Shown here: positions 7,326 to 15,392 of the stretch, piece after piece | How positions within the stretch are numbered: position 1 is the first letter of the stretch | How the letters are laid out: each line of letters begins with the position of its first letter | DNA from: an uncultured Bacilli bacterium | Lineage (GTDB): Bacteria > Bacillota_I > Bacilli_A > RF39 > UBA660 | Length of the DNA stretch: 17,352 nucleotides | Assembly: GCA_947624915.1 (NCBI GenBank) | Contig: CANQMF010000015.1 | Coordinates: forward strand, 1 to 17,352 | Reading direction: 5' to 3' | Program-made: the position numbers and the translations under genes | The notes under the pieces: generated by a model | Told to the model about the DNA's origin: nothing | Database searches by the model: none | Seen by the model: the letters and a program-made list of their open reading frames with translations, nothing else

Positions 7326-7391
7326 GTTGGAAGAACACTACGACACCATAGACAACTCAATATTACTAAAACTTTTTTCACTACTTCCAAC
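7326..7391. repeat. Inverted repeat in the leader of the small gene
   Basis: GTTGGAAG (7326-7333) and CTTCCAAC (7384-7391) are perfect inverted arms 50 bases apart. Next to each arm on the minus strand is a direct copy of GTAGTG. It lies between the XRE stop and the small gene, in a 202-base stretch with no other supported feature. It may be a structured leader; pairing over such a long loop is uncertain. Confidence 0.35.
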
Positions 7392-7446
7392 ATATTTTAC
7401 TACAATCTTTATATTTGGTATTACTAAACTATAAATCATAATTTAA

Positions 7447-8163
7447 TCAGTCGCAATTATCCTCTACTTTTAATGGAATCTTATAAACTTTATTTTCATT
7501 ACTACTAGTAACAGCCTCAATTTCTAATTCTAAAGCGTTTTCTTTATACATTTTACAAGAATCAGAATAATGTTCAATATTAAAGTCAATCATTTCTAGA
7601 AACTTATCTAAAGTTATTAAACTATCATCATAATAATAACTATCGATCTGACGTTTAGTATCACCATCATTTTCATATAAAATACACTTTATTTGTTTAT
7701 ACTCTTCATTAATTTCATCACCACAATAAGTTATATTAGATATATATATTGATGTCTTCTTATCATTGTAAGCAAGACTACCATACAAATTAAAATTGTC
7801 ACAAGTGGCAGATAATGTTTTAAACTCAAAATCATCTGTATTTTTCTTGGGAAGCAAATACATACAAAGTGATACTAAAACAATTATCATCAAAATAGTT
7901 AAAACAATACCTATTATTCGTTTACCATAATGATTATTCTTTTCAATATTATATCCTTCTTTACCATCTAATAAATCATTAAGATTAATATTATAATCAC
8001 AACATATTTGTTTTAAAATTGTTAAATCCGGTATATTTCTACCATTTTCCCATTTACTAACAGCTTGATAGGTTACGCCATATTTCTGGGCAAACATTTG
8101 CTGTGTCAATCCAGCTTTTTTACGGATATCCCTTATAAATTTACCAATCCTATCTTGATCCAT
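7447..8163 (-). CDS. Membrane-tethered XRE-family regulator
   Basis: Predicted transcription regulator of 238 residues with an N-terminal HTH_3 domain (~5-63): LTQQMFAQKYGVTYQAVSKW is the classic helix-turn-helix, followed by ENGRNIPDLTILKQI. A hydrophobic helix (~82-105) then spans the membrane, and residues 106-238 form an extracytoplasmic region, acidic and Tyr-rich with a few cysteines, which I do not recognise. The design suggests that an outside or membrane signal controls a DNA-binding domain on the inner face. The ATG is preceded by AAGGGAG at 7 bases. It stops at TGA, showing that UGA is not Trp in this genome. It has its own extended -10 promoter in the terminator region of the nitroreductase unit; the downstream small gene and amidase are possible co-transcribed partners or targets (inference). 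Confidence 0.82.
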   Translation of the reverse strand: MDQDRIGKFIRDIRKKAGLTQQMFAQKYGVTYQAVSKWENGRNIPDLTILKQICCDYNINLNDLLDGKEGYNIEKNNHYGKRIIGIVLTILMIIVLVSLCMYLLPKKNTDDFEFKTLSATCDNFNLYGSLAYNDKKTSIYISNITYCGDEINEEYKQIKCILYENDGDTKRQIDSYYYDDSLITLDKFLEMIDFNIEHYSDSCKMYKENALELEIEAVTSSNENKVYKIPLKVEDNCD

Positions 8164-8185
8164 AAAATGGCTCCCTTCTGCTAAT

Positions 8186-8194
8186 ATTATATCA
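8186..8194 (-). promoter_or_regulatory. Extended -10 promoter of the XRE-family gene
   Basis: The minus strand reads TGATATAAT here, a perfect -10 with TGn extension, 22 bases before the ATG. The -35 position (8209-8214, TTTTAA) falls in the T run of the preceding terminator and is weak, so the extended -10 probably carries recognition. Confidence 0.55.
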
Positions 8195-8210
8195 TAATTT
8201 AATTATAATT

Positions 8211-8233
8211 AAAAAAGGATTAATAATTAATCC
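8211..8233 (-). terminator. Intrinsic terminator overlapping the nitroreductase stop
   Basis: GGATTAA and TTAATCC (8217-8233, 3-base loop) form the stem, followed on the minus strand by TTTTTTAATT. The stem contains the last codons and the TAA (8227-8229) of the nitroreductase gene. Confidence 0.75.
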
Positions 8234-8763
8234 AAATAAAATATATAATTCTCTTTTCGTGGAAGTGATTCGGGAATTTCACCATCAATATAACCCAGAA
8301 TACAATGACCTATACCTTCATAATCTCCAGTAATGCCTAAAGATGCCAATATTTGTTTCCCTTCTTCTGTTTCAAATTCTTCTTTAGCCCGGTGTATCCA
8401 GCAACTACCAATCCCTAAAGACCAAGCTGCATTCATCAAATTACCCATTACTAAACTACCATCATATATGCATGTTTTATACTTGCGCTCCGCTAAAACA
8501 ATAAGTACAACTGGCGCTCCATAAAAAGGGTCAATATTCTCGTTACCTAGTATTTGTGCATTTAATTTAGATAGTCTATCCCTTATTTTCTTATTAGTAA
8601 CACATATAATAATCGGCGATTGCCTATTCATACCCGTTGGAGCATAAGTACCTGCTCGCATAATTTCATCCAAAATCTCTTTTGGAATCATTTTATCTTT
8701 ATAACACCTAATGCTCCTTCGTATTACAAGACTATCTATTACATTATTTATATTATCTTTCAT
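8227..8763 (-). CDS. Nitroreductase-family FMN oxidoreductase
   Basis: Predicted cytoplasmic flavoenzyme of 178 residues, typical of the short NfsA/NfsB-like family, which use NAD(P)H and FMN to reduce nitro compounds, quinones or related acceptors. Visible family marks are RRSIR (15-19, phosphate and flavin contacts), APTGMNRQ (41-48), the YGAPVVLIV strand (81-89), the central helix MGNLMNAAWSLGIGSCWI (106-123) and the late GYIDG. The physiological substrate cannot be told from sequence. The ATG (8761-8763) lies inside the end of the upstream YcxB-like gene (11-base overlap) with no clear ribosome binding site, so translation is probably coupled; two TTG codons 6 and 9 bases upstream are less likely starts. 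A terminator covers its stop codon. Confidence 0.87.
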   Translation of the reverse strand: MKDNINNVIDSLVIRRSIRCYKDKMIPKEILDEIMRAGTYAPTGMNRQSPIIICVTNKKIRDRLSKLNAQILGNENIDPFYGAPVVLIVLAERKYKTCIYDGSLVMGNLMNAAWSLGIGSCWIHRAKEEFETEEGKQILASLGITGDYEGIGHCILGYIDGEIPESLPRKENYIFYLD

Positions 8764-9289
8764 GTTCAACAATTAAAACGTCGCTATATTTCCTTAACGC
8801 TTTAACCACTTTCTCCTTTTCATTATTATCAATATAAATCATAAACGGTGTTTTTAAAACAAACACAATAGCATGCTTAGTTATAGCTACTAAATCAATA
8901 CTATCATAACCTAGCTCTATCTTATTATCACTAGTTGTATCAATAATCCCCTTTTTAACAATGGAAAGTGAGCCTTCCAAACGATTAGTCTTTGCCGTAG
9001 TACGATAAGATAAAAATAAACTGACAATAGCAAACCCAAGAATAAAAACATTATACAACAATAAAATTTCTGAGAAATTTATTAGAGACTTAATTTGATA
9101 AACTCTAGCCCCAATCATTATTATTGTACAAATTAAAATAGCGAACAAACCATACATAAATAATTTTCCTAAATAAGTTCTAATTCTTTTTCTAGGTTTC
9201 TTTTTTAATTTTCTCTTTAATAAAATAACCCCATTTGCCTCATTATAACATTTAAAATGTGTATCTTTTAAATTATACTTTATTTTCAT
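8753..9289 (-). CDS. YcxB-like two-helix membrane protein
   Basis: Predicted membrane protein of 178 residues, function unknown. After a short N-terminal strand region (~1-25) and a strongly basic stretch (KRKLKKKPRKRIR, ~25-37), two hydrophobic helices follow (~44-62 and ~75-95). Residues ~107-178 form a small beta-rich domain: GSLSIVKKGI, KIELGYDSIDLVAITKHAIV, then FMIYIDNNEKEKVVKAL. This order (strands, then a short helix after the F.I.I strand) resembles the YcxB-like C-terminal domain of Bacilli and Clostridia. The ATG at 9289 is chosen over a TTG seven codons upstream because AAGGGTGA lies 5 bases before it. It is the first gene of a unit with the overlapping nitroreductase. Confidence 0.6.
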   Translation of the reverse strand: MKIKYNLKDTHFKCYNEANGVILLKRKLKKKPRKRIRTYLGKLFMYGLFAILICTIIMIGARVYQIKSLINFSEILLLYNVFILGFAIVSLFLSYRTTAKTNRLEGSLSIVKKGIIDTTSDNKIELGYDSIDLVAITKHAIVFVLKTPFMIYIDNNEKEKVVKALRKYSDVLIVEHER

Positions 9290-9318
9290 ATTATCACCCT
9301 TACCAAACAATATTAACT

Positions 9319-9327
9319 ATTATATCA
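9319..9327 (-). promoter_or_regulatory. Extended -10 promoter of the YcxB-like/nitroreductase unit
   Basis: The minus strand reads TGATATAAT, identical to the box before the XRE gene; the -35 region is poor. The start would fall about 23 bases before the ATG, leaving room for the AAGGGTGA ribosome binding site. Confidence 0.55.
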
Positions 9328-9518
9328 TGAAAAAATAAATTTTATACACCTTCCATCAAAATATTCATACGTTACTCATTTATTATTATACTTTTTATAG
9401 CTGACAACATTTTCATCATAACTGACAGTGCACATGACAACGACTATTTTTTCATTAGTTATAATTAAGGCATGAACTTTTAACTTACTTAGAAATCTAA
9501 AATCTTAAACATTATTAA

Positions 9519-10394
9519 TTATAATTCAATTAATTCATACTCTCTTGTTCCAATGCCTAACTCCTCAGCTGCCTCAATAGTATGAATACCATGTCTAGAA
9601 TTAATTCTTTCCAATAAATGATCACGACCTGGATCATCAGAGTTAGTTACTAAATCAATACAAGCTTGATCAATAGCAACAGGATCTAAGGAAGCTAAAA
9701 TACCAATATCTTTTATACATGGATCTTCTGCCACTTCACAGCAATCACAATCAACAGACATATTACACATCACATTAATATAAGCAATATTATCACCAAA
9801 ATGATTAACAATACTAGAAGCTGCATCTGCCATTGATTCTAGGAATTTATCCTGATCTTGATGAAACATATCTTCATAGGTTCCATTTTCTACCCCAGTA
9901 CAATGTATATATCTTTTTCCTTTACTTGACGCTACACCAATAGATAATTGTTTTAAAGCACCACCATATCCCCCCATTGGATGTCCTTTAAAATGTGACA
10001 AAACAAGCATTGAATCATAATTATTAATATTTTTACCAACATAATTCTTTTTAATTACCTTACCATTAGGTATTTCTAAAATTATGTCCCCCTCAGCGTC
10101 CATAATATCAACGTCAAAATACTTACTAAACTCATGTTCTTCCATTAACTTTTGATGTTTATCCGTAGTATCACGTGCCCCCTCATAAGCCGTATTACAC
10201 TCAACAACAGTACCATTGACATGTTCAATTAATAATTTCATAAACTCTGGTCGCAGATAATTTTGATTTCCCCTTTCACCTGAATGAACTTTAACAGCAA
10301 CCTTTCCCTTAAGTTCAATACCTAAAGCATCATACATCTTAACTAAACTATCTGGTGTTAAATCTTTTGTGAAATAAACTTTTGTTCTTTCCAT
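9519..10394 (-). CDS. DUF362 family protein without ferredoxin domain
   Basis: Predicted cytoplasmic protein of 291 residues. DUF362 marks include KVAVKVHSGERGNQNYLRPE (31-50), the ECNTAY strand-loop (65-70), SHFKGHPMGGYGGALKQLSIG (133-153) and DIGILASLDPVAIDQACIDL (229-248). A cysteine group, C210, C216, C218, C219 and C226, could bind a metal or iron-sulfur cluster. Many DUF362 proteins also carry a 4Fe-4S ferredoxin domain; this one does not. No reaction is established for the family, so no function is assigned. AGGAGGG lies about 6 bases before the ATG. It is 55 bases downstream of the VanZ-like gene, behind only a weak hairpin, and has no usable promoter of its own (its nearest TATAAT touches the ribosome binding site), so read-through from the VanZ promoter is likely. 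Confidence 0.85.
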   Translation of the reverse strand: MERTKVYFTKDLTPDSLVKMYDALGIELKGKVAVKVHSGERGNQNYLRPEFMKLLIEHVNGTVVECNTAYEGARDTTDKHQKLMEEHEFSKYFDVDIMDAEGDIILEIPNGKVIKKNYVGKNINNYDSMLVLSHFKGHPMGGYGGALKQLSIGVASSKGKRYIHCTGVENGTYEDMFHQDQDKFLESMADAASSIVNHFGDNIAYINVMCNMSVDCDCCEVAEDPCIKDIGILASLDPVAIDQACIDLVTNSDDPGRDHLLERINSRHGIHTIEAAEELGIGTREYELIEL

Positions 10395-10424
10395 AATTAT
10401 CCCTCCTAATTATATTTTAACACA

Positions 10425-10441
10425 TAAAAGCTAACTTAGCT
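10425..10441 (-). terminator. Weak hairpin between the VanZ-like and DUF362 genes
   Basis: AGCTA and TAGCT (10429-10441) pair around three bases, followed on the minus strand by only TTTTATG. A partial terminator or processing site is more likely than a full stop. Confidence 0.3.
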
Positions 10442-10449
10442 CCTTTTTA

Positions 10450-11766
10450 TTATTCATATTTTACCTGTAACTGATCATCAACCATAACATGATAATGATA
10501 ACTCTCGATAATTTTATCACTACTTAATGTAATAAATAAATCCGTATCACCTTTTTTAAGTGGTATTAAAAAGAGAATGAATTCAAAAATATTATCACGT
10601 AAACTACTATCCCCGATCTTTGTTTCTAATATATCTTGCTCCGTTACTTCAACATTAATATCAGGTGATGAAGTATATCTATTATTAGATGATACATCAA
10701 GATAAGAATATTTACCTTCCTTAATATAGTTAATATGATCATAATCAAACTGATGAATTATACGATCGATTGATACTTGATATTTAGTATTGCCATTCAG
10801 CAAATCTTTTACTAAGTATTTTTCATTACCATTGACAGTAGCATATACCTTATCACTTTTGATACAATCATAATAATAAATATATAAATCATCTTCATAA
10901 AAAAGTTCCAATGAAGGATCACAGTTAGAAGTCTCATCAACAATCTTTAACGAATAACTATAAGCTGAGATATAATCATTATATTTTCGATTATAAAGAT
11001 ATATACGATATTTAACAATAGCCAAAATAATTATACCAAAACTCAAAAAAATAAAAAAAGCAATACCAAAATCCCATGCTCTAACATGCACTGAATCATA
11101 TAAGAAAATCTTATTCATAACCTGCCGTACGGATTTAATCTTTATAATCCCATACATCATAGTAGCACCTATAACATTTAAAATAAGATCATCAATATCA
11201 CAATTACCGGACATTGTAAAAAACTGTAATAACTCAATACCTATAATAAACAAAGTACAAGTAATAATAAAACAAAACCATTTATTTTGCTTTTTAAATA
11301 ATAGTGGTAAAAACAACGCCATTGGCATTAGGCACACAAAATTACCAACTAAATTAAATAAAACACTACGATTTGAATACATACTATCAAATCTTTCTAA
11401 ATAAAAATAAATCGTTTTAAAAGGAATTATATTAAATGAGCTATGTAAATAATGATCAAATAAATCCTTTGACCAATGAACTAACTTTAAACCATTACGA
11501 CTCCATAAAGGATCAAATAAAGTTAAATTAATAAACAATAACAAATACAAAATAAAAAATACCCATAAATTAAAATACATTGCTTTATTATTACCTTTAA
11601 TAGATAATAATAATCCACCAAAATATAACATTAAAGCTCCAAAACACAGTATGGATATCTTACCTAACTCAGATAATCTAAAATCTGGCATAAAACTAAT
11701 AAAAAGATAAAAGCCAACAATAACAAGAGCCACAACATAACAAAAACACGCTACTATTTTTCGCAC
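10450..11766 (-). CDS. VanZ-like membrane protein with C-terminal extracytoplasmic domain
   Basis: Predicted polytopic membrane protein of 438 residues. Hydrophobic helices occur at ~5-25, 37-56 and 65-84, then the VanZ core: FNIIPFKTI (111-119), NLVGNFVCLMPMALFLP (138-154), GIELLQFF (176-183) and CDIDDLILNVIG (189-200), the conserved acidic signature. VanZ proteins give low-level teicoplanin resistance in some enterococci, but most family members have no proven role. A further helix (~232-252) leads to ~185 residues rich in Tyr, Asp and Ser with predicted strands, probably outside the cell; I do not recognise this part, and simple VanZ proteins of 150-200 residues lack it. Start is GTG, with GGAG 8 bases upstream and no in-frame ATG nearby. 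It lies 53 bases after the MMPL gene, with a promoter and palindrome in the gap, and is followed by the DUF362 gene. Confidence 0.8.
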   Translation of the reverse strand: MRKIVACFCYVVALVIVGFYLFISFMPDFRLSELGKISILCFGALMLYFGGLLLSIKGNNKAMYFNLWVFFILYLLLFINLTLFDPLWSRNGLKLVHWSKDLFDHYLHSSFNIIPFKTIYFYLERFDSMYSNRSVLFNLVGNFVCLMPMALFLPLLFKKQNKWFCFIITCTLFIIGIELLQFFTMSGNCDIDDLILNVIGATMMYGIIKIKSVRQVMNKIFLYDSVHVRAWDFGIAFFIFLSFGIIILAIVKYRIYLYNRKYNDYISAYSYSLKIVDETSNCDPSLELFYEDDLYIYYYDCIKSDKVYATVNGNEKYLVKDLLNGNTKYQVSIDRIIHQFDYDHINYIKEGKYSYLDVSSNNRYTSSPDINVEVTEQDILETKIGDSSLRDNIFEFILFLIPLKKGDTDLFITLSSDKIIESYHYHVMVDDQLQVKYE

Positions 11767-11778
11767 CTAATCAACTCC

Positions 11779-11792
11779 ATACCTATAGGTAT
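11779..11792. promoter_or_regulatory. Perfect 14-base palindrome at the VanZ promoter start site
   Basis: ATACCTATAGGTAT equals its own reverse complement. It begins in the last bases of the -10 box and covers the predicted transcription start of the VanZ-like gene, the position expected of a repressor operator. The binding protein is unknown and no regulator gene adjoins. Confidence 0.45.
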
Positions 11793-11799
11793 TATAACA
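11791..11799 (-). promoter_or_regulatory. Extended -10 promoter of the VanZ-like/DUF362 unit
   Basis: The minus strand reads TGTTATAAT, 25 bases before the GTG start. No good -35 is found at 16-18 bases. Confidence 0.55.
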
Positions 11800-11802
11800 T
11801 AC

Positions 11803-11826
11803 AAAAAGACAAATAATAATTATTTG
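11803..11826 (-). terminator. Possible terminator overlapping the MMPL stop codon
   Basis: CAAATAA and TTATTTG (11810-11826, 3-base loop) pair, followed on the minus strand by TCTTTTTG. The stem spans the TAA at 11820-11822. It is AT-only apart from the closing pair, so it may be leaky. Confidence 0.45.
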
Positions 11827-14800
11827 CCCCTTTTCTTTACAATATACCGATCTAACGCTGTCAAGATAGACGGTAATAAAAAGATAATTAAAATAGCTGA
11901 ACACAATGTTCCCTCAGATATTGTCCTACATATTTTAGCCGACACATTACTTGAAAATGCCCCAACAATTAAAGTAACAATTGTTAAAATTAAAGCACTA
12001 TTTAAAATCGTATGAATAGAACCATTATAGGCTGAAACGATAGAACTCTTAAGATCTTCTTTCTCTCTAGCCTCTAAATAACAAGAAGTGTATAAGATCG
12101 CATAATCAATAGTTGCCCCCATTAAGATACTTTGAACAATTAATATCGCAATGAAATAAACAGAACCACTAAATGATAATATTCCCATAGTTAAGAAAAC
12201 AGCACACTGGACAAGTAATACTAACACAATTGGTATTAAAATCGATTTAAAAGTAACAACGACAACAACAAAAATGAAAATCATTGTTAAAACAGTAATT
12301 AAGTTTAACTCGCCACCAAAAGACTGACTAACTTCATAGGCCATAGCTGAATCGCCAACCACATAAACATCTTTCAAATCATCTTTAACATTTTCCACAA
12401 AATCAAAAGTTTCATCACTTTCCAAAGCATACTTAGTATTTAATATAACTCTAGAATAATTTTTTCCTACCAACATATCCTTAGCCTGTGTAACACTGTC
12501 TTTAGCACGATTAATATTTTCCTTCACATTATCATCTAAACGACTACTAAATAACGAATTATTAATAATCTTTGTATCTAAGTAATCAACAAACTTCTCA
12601 ATCGTCAATGCCCAATCATCATTATAATTATAATAACTACCATAATAAATAAATAACAACTCAATACCATTCTTATCTAAACTATCCACCAAAGGCAATA
12701 ATTTATGATATACCTCATCACTAGTGTTTTCTTTATTATTCAAACTATCATTCATTACTGTCTTAAGCGCTAATAATTTAGTTTTCATTTTTTCACTAAT
12801 CAAACCCTTATAATCTTTATTATTCATTACATCATCAGTTAAAAAATGAATGAACTCTTGATTAGATAAAGTAATTTTTTTCTTTCCAACACTAATTTCA
12901 TATAAAGAATAAATAAGATTTACTCTCCTTTGATCAGTATTAATTAACTTAGACATATCTTGACTACTATACCTAGTTTTATTTATAACACTATTCATGA
13001 TCATACGCGCTAAAGCTAAATTATCAAGTGTAGCCTTATTTAAATTATTTTTTAAAATTTCATCTTTTTGATTTTGTAAAACAAAATCTACAAAATTATA
13101 AGGCGATAAAACGAAATCATCTCGCAAATAAAGAGCATAAAGATACTTAACGCTATCGACATTAATACCCACAAACTCACTCATTTGTCTATAATCATAA
13201 GCCGTAGAATTTAAAGTACTATACATAATATTATATATCATTTCTAATTTACCAACTAAACTAGGATTATCCACATCTAAATAAGCCTTAATCTGTTCAT
13301 TAGTCAAGATAGCATTAATAAATTCATAAGGAGTTACTAACTTATCCAAACGTCCAAATAACATCATATATAACTGCTCAAAATCATTCACATTATCCCC
13401 AAATAAGGCCTTTAAAGAATTAACATCCATTAAACTATTTATAATCTTTTTATCACTAAACGTTTGTAATAATTTCATATTAGTTAATGTTTCTTCATCA
13501 ATACTTAAATGATAATCCTTATTCGTTAAAACTTCACTATTAACAAAATTAAGGAAAGCTGAAAGCGTAAGCTTATCTTGGATTTCTTGCTTACTTAAAT
13601 AATAAACAAATAAATCACTAACCATTGATTCCTCAACATTAAATTGCTTAGCTAATTCCTTAGCTTTAACTGGTTTTAAAAACTTACTTTGATCAAGAAA
13701 TAAAGACATTTGCTTTATCTTATTTTTCATATCATCATTAATATTAACTTGATACTTTTGATTAGTCAAGACCGTATCATTTATAAAACTAATCAATTGA
13801 TTAATAGTTAACTTAGTGTTTACTTTATTAGAATTATAATAAATGAATAAATCATCAATCATTTGTTTATCAATACCAAATACATTGGAAAGCCCCGTGC
13901 TATCACGCTGTTGCAAAATCATATCACGACTAGTAAAATTAGCTAATTGATTCACATTAAAACTATTATCAATAAGATCACTACCATCATCTTTAATAAA
14001 CTTAACTAATTTATCAAAACTAATTTTTAAGTCATTATTATTATAATAGTAATAATATAATAACTTTAATATGTCATCATCTATATCAATATCGTTCTGT
14101 GCATCTTTTAATTGATCGTAAGTTAAATCTCGATTTATAGTATTACCATATCCTAATATTTGACTAATCTGCTTATTATTTTCTAAAGTCTTCAAATAAG
14201 CACTAACATCATTTTCTTTGTCATTAGGATAAAGAAGTACCATTTGATTACTAAAAGATGTTAAACTATCTTCTCCTTCACTACCAGAAGAAGTATATAA
14301 AATATTCAAATTACCTTTTAGAAAAAAACTAACCATAAAGATAACAACAAAAATAACAACAGCAAAACGTCTGAAATGATAAGCAAAGCGACTAACTGGC
14401 TTCATATTAATATTTAAGCTTTTTTTACGTGTTTTGAATATTAATTTATCACAAACCAAAATCATACAAGGTAAACAAGTAAAAATACTTACTAAGCTAA
14501 ATAACACACCCTTAGCTAAAACAAAACCTAAGTCACGACCTATTGTAAAACTCATAAATACTAAAGCTAACAAGCCAACAATAGTTGTAACAGAACTACT
14601 ACAAATAGCCTTAAAAACATTAAATAAAGCCTTCTTCATAGCCACTACCTTATCAGTTTCATTTTGTCTTTCCTGACGATAACGATTCATTAACATAATT
14701 GAATAATCCATTGACAAGGCCATTTGTAAAATAGACGAAATAGAGCTAGTAATATTAGAAACACTGCCAAAAATAATATTAGTACCAGCATTTAAAGCTA

Positions 14801-15359
14801 CCGCAATCAAAATTGAAAAAAGGAACAAAAATGGCTCAATATATGATTCACACATAATAATTAATATTATTAAAGCACTCAACACAGCTATAACAATAAC
14901 ATAAAATGGTAACACAGAGGAATTATGATCGACAACATCCCCACTAACTCCATCTATTTGTTTTTGAAAATGATTTTCAACTTCTTTATATAAAACACTA
15001 GCTTCATCACTATCAGCTTCCTTACTACAAATTAACTGAAAAATAGTTTTATCATCATCATAAGTATATGTCACATTACTAACATTATCTAAATCGCTTA
15101 AATAATCATAGTGATCCTTAGCTTCCTGCTCACTTAAGCCTTTTACTAATACGTTCAAAGTACTGGTCTTAACCGCACCAAATTCATCATTCATTATATT
15201 AAGTCCTAATTTAGTATCAGAATCACTAGGTAAATAACTACTCATATCATAATTTATATCAACTTTACTAGATAATCCATAACAAAAAATAGCTAATAAA
15301 ACAAATAAGCTAAAAACATAATATCGTTTTTCAACAATAAAATCAGTTATACGTTTCAT
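11820..15359 (-). CDS. MMPL/RND-family transporter with a large repeat-bearing second loop
   Basis: Predicted inner-membrane RND transporter of 1179 residues. RND proteins of the MMPL branch use the proton gradient to export lipids or amphiphiles; the cargo here is unknown. Helix 1 is at ~11-29, a ~120-residue loop follows, then helices 2-7 (~150-348) with LSMDYSIMLMNRYRQE (~216-231). Helices 8-12 span ~1018-1167 and contain the twin motif GATIDYAILYTSCYLEAREK (~1081-1100). Asp218 and Asp1085 are the likely proton-relay residues. The second extracytoplasmic loop is about 670 residues, much longer than usual, and holds seven diverged helical repeats at ~425-972. ATG at 15359 is preferred over a GTG nine bases upstream, which overlaps the GAGGAG ribosome binding site. 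The gene has its own promoter (TTTACG-17-TATAAT); the VanZ-like gene follows. Codon use resembles the neighbours. Confidence 0.87.
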   Translation of the reverse strand: MKRITDFIVEKRYYVFSLFVLLAIFCYGLSSKVDINYDMSSYLPSDSDTKLGLNIMNDEFGAVKTSTLNVLVKGLSEQEAKDHYDYLSDLDNVSNVTYTYDDDKTIFQLICSKEADSDEASVLYKEVENHFQKQIDGVSGDVVDHNSSVLPFYVIVIAVLSALIILIIMCESYIEPFLFLFSILIAVALNAGTNIIFGSVSNITSSISSILQMALSMDYSIMLMNRYRQERQNETDKVVAMKKALFNVFKAICSSSVTTIVGLLALVFMSFTIGRDLGFVLAKGVLFSLVSIFTCLPCMILVCDKLIFKTRKKSLNINMKPVSRFAYHFRRFAVVIFVVIFMVSFFLKGNLNILYTSSGSEGEDSLTSFSNQMVLLYPNDKENDVSAYLKTLENNKQISQILGYGNTINRDLTYDQLKDAQNDIDIDDDILKLLYYYYYNNNDLKISFDKLVKFIKDDGSDLIDNSFNVNQLANFTSRDMILQQRDSTGLSNVFGIDKQMIDDLFIYYNSNKVNTKLTINQLISFINDTVLTNQKYQVNINDDMKNKIKQMSLFLDQSKFLKPVKAKELAKQFNVEESMVSDLFVYYLSKQEIQDKLTLSAFLNFVNSEVLTNKDYHLSIDEETLTNMKLLQTFSDKKIINSLMDVNSLKALFGDNVNDFEQLYMMLFGRLDKLVTPYEFINAILTNEQIKAYLDVDNPSLVGKLEMIYNIMYSTLNSTAYDYRQMSEFVGINVDSVKYLYALYLRDDFVLSPYNFVDFVLQNQKDEILKNNLNKATLDNLALARMIMNSVINKTRYSSQDMSKLINTDQRRVNLIYSLYEISVGKKKITLSNQEFIHFLTDDVMNNKDYKGLISEKMKTKLLALKTVMNDSLNNKENTSDEVYHKLLPLVDSLDKNGIELLFIYYGSYYNYNDDWALTIEKFVDYLDTKIINNSLFSSRLDDNVKENINRAKDSVTQAKDMLVGKNYSRVILNTKYALESDETFDFVENVKDDLKDVYVVGDSAMAYEVSQSFGGELNLITVLTMIFIFVVVVVTFKSILIPIVLVLLVQCAVFLTMGILSFSGSVYFIAILIVQSILMGATIDYAILYTSCYLEAREKEDLKSSIVSAYNGSIHTILNSALILTIVTLIVGAFSSNVSAKICRTISEGTLCSAILIIFLLPSILTALDRYIVKKRGK
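12444..14087 (-). repeat. Seven diverged repeats of about 70-85 codons within the MMPL gene
   Basis: The recurring core reads roughly L-[FY]-x-x-Y-Y, 6-11 variable residues, then L-T-x-x-x-F-[IV]-x-F-[IV]. In the 1179-residue numbering cores begin near 433, 504, 583, 663, 740, 816 and 902. Examples are LFIYYNSNK with LTINQLISFI and LFVYYLSKQ with LTLSAFLNFV. Copies 2, 3 and 6 continue with VLTN-x-x-Y or VMNN-x-x-Y. The repeats are diverged at DNA level, so the expansion is old. Predicted all-helical. Confidence 0.75.
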
Positions 15360-15392
15360 ATAAATCACTCCTCAATCAAATTAGCGGATCAT

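Noticed and set aside
7338..7439. Minus-strand 33-residue frame starting at the ATG at 7437-7439
   Set aside because: No ribosome binding site, very short and no recognisable features; it also overlaps the inverted repeat.
8333..8805. Two plus-strand open frames opposite the nitroreductase gene
   Set aside because: Both are shadows of a well-supported minus-strand gene.
9376..9504. Minus-strand open stretch of 42 codons between the DUF362 and YcxB-like genes
   Set aside because: It reads rather protein-like (for example HALIITNEK) but has no start codon at its front and no ribosome binding site; at most a gene relic.
10409..10414. TATAAT box before the DUF362 gene
   Set aside because: The predicted transcript start would fall in the ribosome binding site, so it cannot serve a normal leader.
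10450..11766. Vancomycin/teicoplanin resistance locus
   Set aside because: Only a VanZ-like fold is present; no ligase, dehydrogenase, dipeptidase or two-component genes of a van cluster.
14434..14676. Plus-strand 80-codon open frame inside the MMPL gene
   Set aside because: Antisense to conserved transporter helices; composition reflects the reverse complement of the membrane segments.
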